A stretch of DNA of 64,000 nt from Heterobasidion occidentale (GCA_039111635.1 JBCAQO010000014.1:186001-250000); one strand, 5' to 3'. Counted from the first letter of the stretch, positions 43,474 to 57,140 are shown. Notes: generated from the letters alone by a model not told the origin. Made by a program: numbers and translations.

Positions 43474-46400
43474 TCAGCCTTCGACATTCGAGTTTTCGTC
43501 AAACCCAACAACAATCAGCCTCGTCCTCCACTCGTCCTTGTTCTTTAGCTCGGGTTTGACCACGTCTCGAATGGCCTTCTCTCGGTCTTTCTCTTTTTCT
43601 TCCATACGAATTGCCCAGCTATCCTGAGGTTCCTCACCCTCTGCGATTCCGAGTGGTTTTATCCACATTTGCTCCAATACATTTTTGATTTCCAACTCGA
43701 AATCACTGATCTCGTTTTGCAGTAAACGAGCCTCTGTTCGGTGATCGGCGGTGAATTGCAGCAGGTGAGGAATAAGATTACTAGCGTCATCTACAATTCA
43801 ATGAGTTTATTTATGGTGGCAATAGGAGCAAAGGAAGGTTTACCTTGCATGGCAGTGAATTTCCCCACGAGTTTCGTGATAGATTTGAGTAAGTATTCCT
43901 CTTCATCGACAGTGCCCTTGCGGCCAGATCCAACCTTACGTTCCATTTTTCGCTTCGAGCGCGAGCTCCGTCTAAGTTCATCATAGATTAGCACGAAATT
44001 ACGATCGGTAATGAGAATAGACTCGCTTAGATGTTCGCGACGCGGTCGACGGTGCTGCAGTATACCTCGTAAACGCAGTGAACTGCGAGGCATCAGTCAT
44101 GACATCAACATTATGCAAATCAGTATCCTCCGCGCCGTAATAAGACTCTGTGCGATTGCAGGAGCATTTAATCAGGCACTCTTCAAATCATGGGGCAGAT
44201 TGGGCTGACCAGGCTCTTCTATCTTCCTGATGCGGAGCTCACGCAAACGCTGGACCTGTTTACGCAGCTGCTCACGCATCTCCCCGAGGTCTTCCGTGAT
44301 TTGTGCGCGAGCTTCGAGAGTGCTGGGATAGATGATTTTTTCTAACAGTTCTGAGCGTGCGTGGAGTGTTGCCTGAATGGGTCGAGCCGATTTGTTCAGT
44401 AGATCTTCCCTTTGACATACAAAAGAAGCTTACTACTCGACGTGCCTCGGAGAACATGTTACCATGTACGAGGGCAACTATTGCTTCACGGACGTCCTTG
44501 GCGTAGTCTAGAAGGACAATGCTTGCTTCTGAGTGCCTTTTCTTAGACGTCAAGTCATCTATAATACGAAAAGGGTCACCTGATTGGGTATTTCAGGAGA
44601 ACTGATCGACCTACCCGCCACACGATACGCCATCGAGACGACGTCGGAGTCATGGATGGGTTTCTCACTTCCAGCTAGCTCAAATAATTCTCTCCATTGC
44701 AAAGATTTTTCATACGCAACCATGGCCTTCGAAGTCTTTTCCGCTTCAACGAACACTATACGAACACACGGACGTGAGGATGAAACATATGATTGAGGTG
44801 TAAATTACAAAATCTCACCAATAGCAGCCTGCTTGAAATCTCTCCGTTCGAAAAGCCATTCGCCATAGAGACTCAAGACTGTCTGTAATTTGCATCAGCT
44901 CGGATACAGAAGTTCTGATGGTCGGGAACCTACATGATATTGATCTGTTTTCCGCCAGATTGATAAAGCAGACTCATATAACTGATGCTTCTCGACATAT
45001 GACATGGCCTCATCGAAATGATCGGCCCCTACTCAGGGATCAGCACAACTTGTAAGAGCCCCGAAAGTCCCGCCTACCAGAAAGACTGAGGTTCCTCAAA
45101 GCACTTGGATAACGCTTCAGATGATCATCGATCCGGAAGTGTTGATATGCTGGTTGCAAAGCTCGTAGTTCTCTAAGGAAAGGAAGGTATTCTCGTGGAT
45201 CCTGTGGTATGTTCATGAGTCTTCCAAATGAGCGTGCATATAAAAGGACTGGCCTTTTGCGCATGCTGTGCAATCATGAGCACAAGCGTGAAGTCGTACA
45301 TCCCAAGCGCCGTATCGAATAAAGTATTCGCATCGGCTAGGAATATTATGTACTTGACAGCCTCTTCTACTAATGCCGGATCGCTATCTGCTCCCTTGTT
45401 CGTTCATCTAAATACCCTGACGGACGTTAACTGGAATGCCACGCACCTCGCAAACGGAGAAGTAGCTTCAGTCCAGCTTCGTGGGCTGGAGGTCGCTTTA
45501 CTACGTAGGCGGTTAAGATTGAATTTACATATTTTTTGAGGTCACGTCGTTCGAGTTCTTCTCGAATAAGATCGCAGAGCTCCGCGACGACCTCTACGGG
45601 TTGCGAGCCACTCCTGCAGGCCATGTAAGCACCAAAAGCACGCGCTGGCTGAAAAGCTAAATGCGTACCCGAGGCTTGCAAGGAACAAGTTGATGTAGTC
45701 AACATCGTCAACTTGTTCTACAAACGAAGAAAGATTATCCCTGAATCCACGAGGATTGTAATCAAATATGACACTAAGGTCGATGCGATGTTTTCTGCAT
45801 GATAAGAATGCCTTGCGGTAGCTCCCCCTGTCGGCCAATGTTAACGCGATTGCGTGAAGACATTTAACCAGAACATACGCGTCAATATCCGCTTTAACAT
45901 CCTTCATGACCATTGGGCGGGGATTGACGGTTTCTAGATTGCCTCGAGGCATCTGCAACACGAGGCTCATAGTGCTAGGCACCGCCGTTACGATCTTAGA
46001 ACCTCTTTCTACGCGGCGGCGTTCAGATAGCGGGATTTCCCTATCATCTAGCAAGTCAGAAGCAGAGATAAAGTGGGCTTCATGGGCTGTCGTCGTGTAC
46101 ACGATTAACCCTGAAGCAACATGAAAAGAGTTCGCATTTTGAGTTAAGATGCGGGGTGCGGCAGAAGGGTTGCTAGTTGAGAGTGTGCCCGAGGCTGAGA
46201 GGCCGATGTAAAGAGGTGCAGAACTTGAAGAAAGCTGGATCCGTTCAACATGGTGACACGCAGGGATAAGTTCTGCACGAGAGTTGAGCGCGGGCTTGTC
46301 AACATCGTCTATTGCCTTCTGTGAGCTGGCCACCGAAAGCTGGGGTGTAATTTGGACATACATTCAAATATTGTCGTCTGATGCCAGCACGTCACAGGGC

Positions 46401-48699
46401 CACTGGATTGGACGAACCGCCAACTGATGCCCTTAAGCGCAGGAGTGGCGAATTTCTCAAAGACACCTTTGCCAACCTCTACCACCTGCAGGAAATCGGT
46501 TTCTTCCCGCTTGTAGCCCAGCACAGCAATCCTTGCGACAGCCCCAGCAGTCTGGATAAGTTCCGGTGCCGTCCACACAGCAATCTCTTTGTAATGCCGC
46601 TCGGAGCTATGCTGCTCGATCATTCCGTTCCAGAGTTGTTCAGGATTGATGACTTTTCCAAGTCCCGGCCCTAATCGTGTATGGAGATCCCATAGTTCGG
46701 CATATCCGCTTTCCCAAAGGACGGCGATGATGTCTTCAGAGGGCGAGAAACTTGTATAGATGGGAGTAGGCCGACGACGGGACGGCGAAAGAGGTGTGTG
46801 ATTCAGAGATAGCTGATGAGATGACATTGGTGGAGGAACGTTTTGCGTTCGAAAAGGTGTCAGAAGAATGGTTGCTATATATGAATCTTGAGTGATCCAA
46901 AACCAAGGGACAGACTGCGAACTTACTCCCGTCTACTACAGCCACAGACCCGGTATCATTGGGTTGCGTCGTACGAGACACAAATGTTTCCCACTTGTAG
47001 GTACGATGCATGATGTTCGCTGATTGGGCCCATATTGAGTGGAAAGAACAGTAACATAAAGTGAAAACCGCACTCGACGTTGTGAGCAAAAGTTCCAGGA
47101 TGTTCTCTGGATGCCAACTGACAGAAGTAAACCTTCTAGGCTGCGATGGCTCGCCTAGAGGGGCAGAGACCTCTTGCTTGAGATACCTGTAGTTAGTATG
47201 ACATTACCATTACTATAAACACATGTCAGAATAGAAATCCTTACCAGTGATAGTTGCCTATCATCCACAACTGAACTTTTCGATGTGTTTGACGTGTGTT
47301 TGACAAAGCTCAAAAAAAGGACGCTCACCAACATCTTCTTCACCACCTTCGATCCATATGGCCAAGACGTTGGAATCTGGGCTCCAACATGTCTCCCTCA
47401 CCCTATAGCCCCACTTCCTACCTTGAGGTACCACGGCACCGGCTTCTATTTCTTTTTCTCTCAACGTGAATTCACCATGTCTCAAGCCATTTCTTTCAAA
47501 AAACACAACGTCGTGTCTTCCCTCTATTCCACTTGCAAGTCCTGCGGCACCTCCAAAGCGCTGAGTCCCAACTATTAGATTGCCTGAAGGGCGCCATGAC
47601 ATGGTGTGCTCAAGCCCTGCAACAGGTTCTGAGCTCGATTGGAGGGCTCCCTCACGGTTGTAAACGCGGAGAATGCGATGGCGTAGAGCATCGGGTGTAG
47701 AGCTCGGAGGCAATGAAGACAGAGATGATACAACGAAGAGGGAACCGTCGCCACGCCAAGAGATGCGGGGAACATGATCGTCATCCGGGGAGGTCCCAAC
47801 TGTCCTGAGAGTAGATGGCGATGGAGTTTGTGCAGCCGCCTTGCCAAGGGAGCCGTGAAACTGTGTTTGTTTAGAACCCCAGCCAACATCGATGGGAGCA
47901 TCTATTCGTAGATAGATTGTTAATGCTTGTTGAGCGTATCTCCAGGTTTGTCCCTACCTTCACCGAATTCTTCTGTATTCAAAGGTGCCTCAGAAAGAAT
48001 ATCGAAAGCTGAGGTCATGAGGATGAGTTTTCCATCACCTGTAATTAGCTATATTAGTAGTCGATAGCCCTCTGAAGATATCAACGAATCTGTAAAATAC
48101 CAGTGACCAAGGCAAGTAAGGCGCTGTCCGGACTCCATGCAGCTGCCAAAATGCCATCCTCTACAGACCCGACAACCTCAAACTATACCGGACCATATGA
48201 TGTGTAAGTGATGTCAGTCGTTGCACCATAAGGCACATACCGTAGGTTCAGTATCGTCGAGCTTCATGGTAGCAATGTCTCCCCCGCGCACGACGAGAAC
48301 CAAAGAACGATCGTCCATGACCAAATTTAGCGATGCAACCTGGGGAATCCTATCTGATACAGATTGATTCGTCGCGGAGGTGAATGTGGTGATACATAAT
48401 GGTGGTGAAGCCTAGGAAAGTGATAATGATTTTTCGGTTAGCTGGTGTTCTCGCCAATTTTGCTCTCATCACGATTGAGAGCAGCAATTTGAAAGAATTA
48501 GATCGCGACATACATCGCGAGTCGTCTCCCCCTCTTCACCATCTTTCTCAGTCCAGAGCTCGACCTGCAAGTCCGAGTCTGCATTCAATCGTTCGGACGC
48601 AGCCCACAAAAGTCCTTCTTCGGGATCGACAACTGTGGCCGTGATATTGCATTTTGGAAGATGCGAGGAATGAATTTTCAGCAAGGCCAGATTCTTCAT
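43474..48699 (-). CDS. ELP1: Elongator complex subunit 1 (ELP1/IKI3)
   Basis: Scaffold of the Elongator complex, which modifies wobble uridine 34 of tRNAs. About 5.2 kb with many short introns, starting MKNLALLKIHSS at 48699. The N-terminal WD40 half shows WSPDSALLALVT, ISWRGDGSLFVVSSL, LEHTMSWRPSGNLIVGTQ, HDVVFFERNGLRHGEFTL and ETCWSPDSNVLAIW, followed by a second propeller (YTSFSPSEDIIAVLWESGYA). The C-terminal half is helical/TPR-like (for example ADIDAYVLVKCLHAIALTLA). It ends with the basic SRSKRKMERKVGSGRKG stretch and KSITKLVGKF, as in other ELP1 proteins, and stops at 43474. Not every exon boundary was resolved. It is divergent from EFG1 with a 171-bp shared promoter. Confidence 0.92.
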
Positions 48700-48870
48700 G
48701 GTGAAGGAAGACGTTGAGCAACAAACGATGGACAAATGGTGCCAAAAAGATCGAAAGGACCTGAAAGGACTCCTATGCAGTGCCTTCAAATTTAAATTAC
48801 GTCAGTTTCACGGTTTCCTTTCCTGAGTTCTCGACGAATCCATAAAATTATCACTTCTGGATTTCTCTCG

Positions 48871-50060
48871 ATGCCTCCTACACGAACACAAGACGCAGAC
48901 AGTGCTGGAGAGCCTTCTACATCCAAGGAGACGCGCAAAGTGCACAATAAGAGACATGGAACGCATCATCAGCCCAAGGAGTCTGCTGCTCCCGGCGTCT
49001 CGAAATTGAAGGCAGCACTTAGACAGACAAGGAGACTGCTCGCAAAGGTGCGTCGCAGACTTATATCTTCTATCAGACAACTTTGGAACGCTACCAATCT
49101 CAAGGATAATCTCGCGGCGAATGTACGTGTCGAGACTGAGCGAAGGCTCAAGTCGCTCGAAGGGGACCTTGCAAAAGCAGAAGTAGGGAACAAGGAGCGT
49201 ACCATGGCCATGCGATACCATAAAGTCAAGTTTTTCGGTACGTCGTGACCTACCATCTTTTTTCACCTATTGAGATATACTGCAGACAGACAAAAGCTCG
49301 AGCGTAAGATTAAACAGACGAAGAAAAAGCTTGACGATCGCGAGCTCTCGTCAAAGAAGAAAAAATCCCTCGAGTCAGCGCTCTTCGAGCTGCGCGTAGA
49401 TCTGAACTACGTCACGGTGAGTGTCTTTGCCTCGCTCTCTTATAGCACACACTCTCTGAACTCTGGCCTTTGTGCGCACCCATAGAATTACCCTAAAACG
49501 GAGAAATACATCTCGCTGTTCCCTCCCGATGTACGCACTCATGAGGGAGCGACTCCCGTGCACCAGCCGTTGAGCACTGGCGTCACTGATATAAGACGAG
49601 AGGAGCTTCGCATGCACATCCGGGAGCGGATGCAAGCGGGACAGATGAGTACAGAGCCCGAGTTATTAGAACGAATGGAGCATGCAGTGGATCCGGGTTG
49701 GCAGGACGCTGAGAAATATGGACACAAAGAGACAGAGAAGCGGAAGGGCGCGCAGAAAGTCGATGGACATGGGCTAACGAGTCGCGCGACGATTTCTTTG
49801 AGAGCGGTGACGAGGACGAAGAGATGCGGGATGCGCAGGCGGATGAGGATGCGGATGAGGATGAGGATCAAGTAGGACTCCGTGCAAAACTTCAAGTCGA
49901 GGTCAAGGTCCCAACGATAACGAAAATCAAGGCAGAGAAGGGTCGGTCAAAGAAGAAGGATAGGCAGAAAGCCGGCCGCAAGGCAGAAGACAGCCGAGAG
50001 AAGAAACTTGTCGCTATGAAGGATGATATCTTTGAAGGCAATGGAAGCGACGATGGATGA
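48871..50060 (+). CDS. EFG1: rRNA-processing protein EFG1
   Basis: Nucleolar protein family needed for 18S rRNA maturation. Exons 48871-49047, 49105-49237, 49286-49416 and 49486 onward. Conserved segments: GVSKLKAALRQTRRLLAK, NVRVETERRLKSLEGDLAKA, MAMRYHKVKFF then DRQKLERKIKQTKKKL, and LNYVTNYPKTEKYISLFP. After about 49758 the coding sense moves to another frame encoding an acidic stretch (DDFFESGDEDEEMRDAQADE) and a Lys-rich tail. Removing 49759-49781 (23 nt, GT..AG, with a GCTAAC box) keeps the phase and gives 331 codons; otherwise there is a frameshift. Confidence 0.88.
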
Positions 50061-50549
50061 CCATACTAATAATTATGACCTGTATTGCCTTGCCTCGCAA
50101 TCCATCTCATCGGTGAGCATCGACAATAAAATACATTTTGAGCTAGCTCCCGCCCTGCCGCTTTAACAACTGTACACGAACACAGCATCGAATAAACAGA
50201 GCACCGACCAGGTAACATTGGATTCCGTCTCCTCCTTTCTCCGAAGTCGCCGCGAATAGATAACCCAAGAAAAAAAGCTAGATACAATCACAGATTCCAA
50301 CGAGAAGATTAGACAGATGAAGGAATCATAGGAGCAGCCCGGCAAAGGGATGCCCAATTACCCCAGTGAGGACAGGAAGACAGAAGATGAGCATGAGAGG
50401 AAGGGTATTTGAGGTCACGGAGCATGATGAGGTACGCCATCTCGTGGTATCTGTATTAGGTCTGCAAGCATGTCAGTATCGCATCCGAATTCATTGGAAG
50501 GGATGCGAACCAATGGGGGATGTGAAAGTTACGACCTGCAGTTGCCTCA

Positions 50550-52134
50550 TCAGAGAAGAACCAGACAGAAATGCACCCTATGACGCACGTATGGATGTAG
50601 AGTAGGCGCTGAGAACCGCCTCGTCGCAACGTGCATTCCCGTACCTCGCGGGACCATCGCAACGCTCGTCCGACCAAACCTCGATATAGATTCTCGTCTG
50701 AGCACGCGCGGGGGCTCGGGGTGGGCGTACGGACTTGGAGCAGCATAAGGGTACGAGTACCGCACCGACCCCTGTTCGCGTTCGTGGTATCCCGGAGCAG
50801 GCTCTTCACTCTCAGTCGTGGGCGCTACATCGTCCACCACATTTTCCTCAGAAGATCTCGCGCTGTGGGGATGTCGGTGAACGAAGATTACATCAGGAGC
50901 TTGCGAGGCCTGTGCCTCAGCGGCGCGCTGTGTCGGGGATTTTGGAGAGCTAATTATGCTCGGAGATGCGGGATCGAAGGTTGTGTCTGGATGATGTTGA
51001 GTGTAATTCTGTGTGATATAGGAACGGGCAGAGCCTGGGACAGAAGATGGCGCTTTAGTACGGTAGCCCGCTTCCGTGGTAAAAGACCGGGGGAAAAAGA
51101 TCTACTAGAGGTCAGTCGTGCGAAAACCGCAGAAAGACGACGCGTACCATAAGAGTGATAGCAGAAGATATGAATTGGCCGTTCGCGGCGAGTACAAGGA
51201 GAAAGTCTGTCCAATACGTGAATTAATGAACAATTGACATAGCAGCAATACTCACCCGCCCAGAACCTTATGAAGGCAATTCATCTCGTGAGTGATCAGT
51301 AAGCGACAACATAGCTCAAAGAAGACTCACAGGCTACCATTGATGGGATGAGTGCCCATGATTCCATCGATAGCCAAAGCAAGAAATGGAAGTGCGGACA
51401 TGAACCTAAAGAAAACGCGCAGCAGCTACCGAAAAGATCAACGAAAGGTCCGATACGCGCAAACTGTAGATACACACATTATACTCGTAAAAGCTCGAAA
51501 GCCGAACAACAACGTCCGCTTCTGCGCCCTCCGCTTTTACGTGGCGGAGGAAAGCAGGGAATTTGATCAGGACATATATGAATGCGACGTTGGTTGCTGT
51601 AGCTCCTGCTGAGCCGATAAGAAACAACCAGGCATCCATCTTCATACAACTCATGAGTTCATGGCCAGAGATTCGATATCGATACCTACTGTTTCCAGCT
51701 CGTTTCTAGTAATGAGCGCTGTCAAAGGCATCCCAAGAATGGCAGCGATGCAACCTGCAGCGGAATTTTATGGATGGTAGTGCGATCACGGAGACGCCAA
51801 TCGTACCAGTATACCAAAAGCGATATTCCCAGCTGCTAAACCACTCCCGTTTTGAGGGCCCTTGGTCGAGTAAAAACAGCCAAAAAGCGAGCTCTGTGAA
51901 TGAGTGTCATTGATCTGCCTTGACATGCAGCCGTGATCTCTCCAAGACTCACCCTCGAAGTGAGTGACGCTGATAAGTTAAGTTAATTTGGCTTGAATGA
52001 TCTGATGGAAGAGTACTTACAGCTCCAGAGCCCATGCCACACTGAAGACAAAATACAGCGCTAATAGTATGTGTTGATGATTCGTAGTCCAGAGATGTAC
52101 AGGCTTCGGATGAACTACACAAGGATAAGAACAT
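50550..52134 (-). CDS. Multi-pass membrane protein of unknown family
   Basis: A many-intron gene on the minus strand. Successive exons encode hydrophobic segments: NGSGLAAGNIAFGIL, VASLPFLGMPLTALI, AWLFLIGSAGATATNVAFIY, FMSALPFLALAIDGIMG, and FLLVLAANGQFISSAITLM. A Ser/Pro-rich cytoplasmic-looking tail of about 150 residues follows (51070-50550; PSSVPGSARSYITQ, SYPYAAPSPYAHPEPP). Donor sites such as GTAAGTACTC at 52020 and GTGAGTCTTG near 51950 are clear, but the first exon and total length are uncertain. I estimate five to seven membrane spans. No family recognised. Confidence 0.6.
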
Positions 52135-52141
52135 TTTTCAG

Positions 52142-54020
52142 GTGATAGCTATACTTTCAAGCCTGATTGTCGTACTTTCGTACAATGGAGGAAGCGGCGC
52201 GAGAAATCCTGTTTTGCACTATCTGATGAGTAAAGCGCGGGTCCTTAAAAAAGACAATGAACAAACCTTCATCAAACTTCAGTACGGTCAAGCCAACGCT
52301 GAAGACAACGAGAAGCGGTACGGTCATAAGATAAGAATACTAGATGGGAAAAAATGGTCAGACACGGCTCGACACATTGACAGGACACTCTAGAACGGGC
52401 TCGAATTGATGCGCGGCGTCAGATGAAGATGGCATCGCGACGATATGTCGACGACCACTGCATCCGACAATGCTCAGAGCATGACCAAAATCACATGTGG
52501 AACAGCGAGACGTCTCCAGAATGTCCTCCACTCAGCAAAAATCCAAGTAAAATGATGATCATTGAGTGACATGGGTTCTCTCCATCCACGGCGTTGGAAA
52601 TGCCTTTATGGACCAACGCTGATGACATCGGGGAGGTCACGATAAGCGGTCAAATCAGCAGTTAAAATGCAAGTTCCAGTGATTGTACTCTCGCATTTAG
52701 CTCGTGGACAGAGCGCAGATAAATGGAGACACATTCGTCCACTGCTCCCCAATATGATTTGACATCGCCGACCCACATGAGGATCCGGCATGTCACAGAA
52801 TATGGCGTCTGATAGGCTCATCTCTGTGTTTCGATCCTTCGTTGGACCTTCTCTCCCGCGTCATCCGCCCCATAACCGCGCTCGTTTCGATAGATGAGTT
52901 ACTCACAGTCATGACGCGTCTAAAAGCCCCAGGCTGGCGACCTGCGTCCCATTTCAAACACTGGAACTTGTCATAGCTCCACAAATGATAGAACAGGAAA
53001 CAAAGAAACTGGAAAGTCCAATAATTCCACAGGATTCGCACGCAACATGTGATCGGGACGAGGATAGGTCAGTCAAAGCGCCCTTCGCTAAAGCAAGATG
53101 CTGGCGACATACGAGGCATGATAGGAGTGACCACACGAGAAATGCGGTGGGGGAACCGTTACTCATGAAAGTAGGACGGCCAGGTCGCTAATCGGAAGGG
53201 TGGAAGGGAGAGGCAAGATGAGTGAGCGTGTTGGTCCATCAGTAGCGCCAATCTTGTACCTCTGGACCTGGCTCCTCCATCCTTTCCCCAAAGGCACACG
53301 TGATGATCGCCCGTACTCCGCGAAAGTGCTGACTTTCCTCTGTTGGTCAACAGCTTTCTCGAGTCGGCCGCTATTCATTCTACATCCTGCTCAAAACAAG
53401 CCTCCCTTTTTGCGTCAATTTGGGGCGATGCAGAACTAAGTTTCTCGCTGTCTGTCCCAACCACGGGTCCGTTGTCAGTCGTCCAAATCTCTCCCTATCT
53501 ACGATCGGGCGCTGCAATCTCCTTACGGAATGCCAGCGGAACGTGTCCGTATCAAATGTTTCAAAATTCTGCGCAGAAAAATGTGTCCAGCACGTCCAGG
53601 GCTTAGCAGAATTCCTGTAGCGGATGCGGCAGTCCTGTGAGGCGTACTTCAATATCAAAAGATCTTCACCGAGGGGTCTCGGCATTCGTCGAAAGCACAG
53701 CTGCAGGTCCGTATTACATCTACGATGGCGCCGAGGAGCTTGCGATTACAATTGCGCTGTGCCAGGCTGTGCCTAGGCTCTCCAGATAAGGCTCATATAC
53801 AAGCAAATGCCAAGAAGGCGGTATGCGGCGCGCTATACCATCGTTCTGTTGTAGGTGCGAATTTTCAACCAGTCGGCAGACTTGAGGCATCTATACCAAT
53901 ACATATTGGATTTCATCAAAGGAATACGACACGGGATACAGGTGTTTATGCTTCTTCTCTATCTCCACTCCACGAATTTGTCCAGGCTCACTCAAGTGCC
54001 GATGAATAAAACGAAACACA
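52142..54020. other. Region without a recognised gene
   Basis: About 1.9 kb between the membrane-protein gene and the reductase. Frames on both strands reach 80-100 codons (52142-52393 plus, 53380-53685 minus, 53725-54009 plus), but none shows a known motif or joins neighbours through convincing introns. The 52142 frame is basic and protein-like (KKDNEQTFIKLQYGQANAED) yet the opposite strand is also open there. It may hold a decayed gene. Confidence 0.4.
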
Positions 54021-54024
54021 TCCA

Positions 54025-55350
54025 TTATACAATCTTGACAGACGCCTCTGCCTCTTTCTCGTCAACCTCCCCGAAGATGTTGATGCTCCATTTGGGCGTG
54101 TAGTTGATCGGGATGTTGAAGCGGTGGTGATTGTTCTGCCCGACGGCGGAGACCTTCTGGTAGTCCTCCTCGGAGAGCTCGACTTGCTTAAAGTTTGAGA
54201 TGATGCGCTCTGCGGCAAAAAGTGGGTGAGTCCGAGGGAACTTGCAAACATGGGCAAAAGTGTAAGTACGCACCCTGCTGTATGCTCTTTGGGATAACAG
54301 AGTATCCGCGGTGCGCACCCCAGGCAACGAGAACCTGAGCAGGAGTCGCGCCGATCTTCTTCGCGATCTCCTGGATCTCGGGGTAGTCGGTAAGCTTCGG
54401 TTTGCCAACCACTTTTAACGATGACGAGCATAAGCAGCTGCTTTATAGACAGATGATCAATTGCGAAATCTCACAATTGTTTCCCAAGGGGGAGTACGCC
54501 GTGATATGAATGTTCTCCTTCTTGCAGTATGCAACTAGCTCATCCTGCGGAAGCAGCGGATGCGCCTCAATCTGGTTGGCAGTGGGCTTCACGCCGGTCG
54601 CGTCGACGATGGCCTTGATATACTCGATCGTGAAGTTAGACACGCCGATCGACTTGACTTTCCCGGTGTCAAGCAGTTTGACCATGGCCTTCCACGTGTC
54701 GACAAGCGACGTCTCTGTGTCAAGTGCAACTTCGCCCTCCTTAGTGGGGTGGGGGGGGAAAAAGCCCTTTCCAGGGACGAAGGCAACGGGCCAATGGATG
54801 ACTGTAGGGCGCGGGGATGACTACGGATGCACGACTGAGTGTATGATGAAAACCGAAACACTCACGGTACAAATCGAGGTAGGGTGTGCCGAGCTGCTTG
54901 AGCGTCTCGTCGAGCTCGAGCTCGACCTGATCGGCCTGGTGAGAGCTGTTCCAGACCTTGCTCGTGATGAAAAGATCCTCTCTCTGCACAACCGCGGGGA
55001 TCACTTTCTTGAGCGCGCGTCCGACCTACACGAGTAATCCGATTGACACAGCGGGTTGTTGAATGTCGATGACATCAACAATCTAATCTAATCGCACTAT
55101 AAATTGCACTCACCTCATCCTGGTTCTGGTAGATCATCGCACAGTCGAGGTGACGATAGCCCGCCTTAACCGCCCATTCGACCTGTTTGAGGCATCGATT
55201 GGTCGTTGATCAGGAGAGGAAGCAGGAGTACTTGGATCAAAGGGGACGTACGGCGGTTTCAACTTCATTGGGTTGGGAAAGCCAAGTCCCGAGTCCAATC
55301 TGAGGAACGGTCTTGTTGTTGCTAAAAGAGATGATTTTTCCAAAAGACAT
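54025..55350 (-). CDS. Aldo-keto reductase
   Basis: NAD(P)H-dependent carbonyl reductase of the AKR superfamily, cytosolic. Six exons (55252-55350, 55114-55182, 54866-55025, 54475-54801, 54274-54411, 54025-54209) give 326 codons with all phases consistent. The start [20 protein letters not shown] is followed by GTW. Catalytic tetrad residues are visible: Asp and Tyr in [18 protein letters not shown], Lys in [12 protein letters not shown], His in LDLYLIHWPVAF. The family signature [14 protein letters not shown] and the cofactor-binding SVIPKSIQQ are present. Length is typical. The substrate is unknown. Confidence 0.93.
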
Positions 55351-55411
55351 GTCGACGTATGATGCTGAGCAGAGAGAGGTGGATGGCGATAGGGGAGATG
55401 CCGCTCATTGA

Positions 55412-55419
55412 CTTTTATA
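55412..55419 (-). promoter_or_regulatory. TATA box of the aldo-keto reductase gene
   Basis: TATAAAAG on the minus strand, about 65 bp before the ATG at 55350. Confidence 0.5.
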
Positions 55420-55429
55420 CTCAAGAGGT

Positions 55430-57135
55430 CAAGCGTGGTCATCGGCCCGGCGGCCCGGGCTGCTGGACCCGTCGTCATACCGTCATTCGCTCAGTGGGCG
55501 ACCACAATATCCTCACGAGTCGAAAAATCCACGGTTTCCCCGAGATCTTCAAGTTTACACAATCTCGATTCAAACCTCTCATTCTGGTTTACCCCAGACA
55601 TGAAAAGCCGCTGCTAGCTGGCCTTCGTTGCCAGGGATCCCGCTCTCATGTGCGCAGACACCCAAAAGTTGAAGTACATTCTCACAAATTTTGTTAGTGT
55701 GCTTCGAGGGTCATCCTTTTACTTGTCTATTAGCAAGTTCCGTGCAGACGTCGAAACAGGGTCTCGGATAATTTCCCCCGGAATGAAAACCGATACGGTC
55801 TTCTGTCTGTCTGTGTCAGCAGTTCAAGGGATTCACGGCGTCTTCGTGAGACAGAGGAAAGAAGTCATTGAGGTAAACATTCGTCAAGACTTACCTTCCA
55901 TTGTTGTGTCATTGATATAATCACTCCTGATGTGGAACATGCCATGTCAAGAATGTGAGTCGCTAGTTTCATTACCTGCCTCTCAGCTCTTGACTGATAC
56001 TGATACGGTCGGTGCTGCCTGCAGTTTAATAAACCATCAGAATCTAGAGCCACTCTTCACTTGTCGACTGCCTTGTGCATTTAGTGAGGGCCTCCCAAAA
56101 TGACTGTTTCGTAGGTTCCGTCTCCCGACTCTCCAAAGTGACCTTGTGGGTCCATCACACAACTTCCACCTTCCGTCACCTACCCTTTAACGTGCCTTAG
56201 CGCCTCCGCCTCAACGGCGACCCACAAGGATATATTGCTGTGTGCACCTAGTCACTCACGTACAGACTAGAACACGAGCATAGATTGCTGTAACCTACCA
56301 TGACTTCCCCTCAGTCGATATATGCGATATGTCAGTATGTGCGTGCTGGCGATCGTTTATCTCTCATTTACTTGTGCCTCGATCGTTGGCGATGATCAGG
56401 TCATCAGAGCTGCTGGAGATGTGGGCGCAGAGGATAATTGGACATGTCGCTCTTTGGCCGTCGTCGAAGAGCCGAGAGGGCGAAATGACAATCCCGATTG
56501 GTCTACTATGTTGTGCTGCGTGACCCCGATTTTACAATCGTCGCATAGCCTGCGCCCAATCTACTTATCTCTCCCTCGAGGTTCTGACAATATCGGCGGA
56601 GAAAACACATTGAGTTGGGACTCCGGGGTCTCTACTCTATACGACATAGGAAGAAGGACCCGAGACGCATCTGCTTGAAGTCGCTATTTCGTTTCCTTTT
56701 TACATAGTGCAAACCACAGTTCAAGCAAGTGCACCAATTCAACAACACTGCGCCCGTATACACATGACTGACCTGTTATTCCTCTCCGTTTAGGTTCTGA
56801 CCGACTGCATGATGCAAGTAGCGCGTCCGAGCGCTCCGTCCACCCCTGAGGCTTGAGTCCTGGACCTCCTGCGAAAATCCAATATCGTTCTACGCTCTCA
56901 AGTTCTGCCGAAACATACTCCGTAGTTCGCTCACACCTCAACGTCAGTAAGCACTTGTATTGAATCGATTGCCGTACAGCGGGGGCGTGTGCGGGTGTAT
57001 CATTGGAGCTGCCAAGCAAGCTTTCGCCAGTCGCCTTTCGACAGCTTTCCACTCTCCATTCTAGGACTTCCCATCATCTTCCTCTGTCTCATCAAATTTC
57101 GTACTGAAGCCCCCCCTGGGTCCGCCCCAACTAAG
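55430..57135. other. Intergenic region without a supported gene
   Basis: About 1.7 kb. Frames of up to 122 codons occur on both strands (55359-55697, 56322-56678, 56684-57052) without motifs, and their translations look like chance. A GC-rich palindromic patch lies near 55443-55470 (cggcccggcggcccgggc). Confidence 0.45.
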
Positions 57136-57140
57136 GTGCG

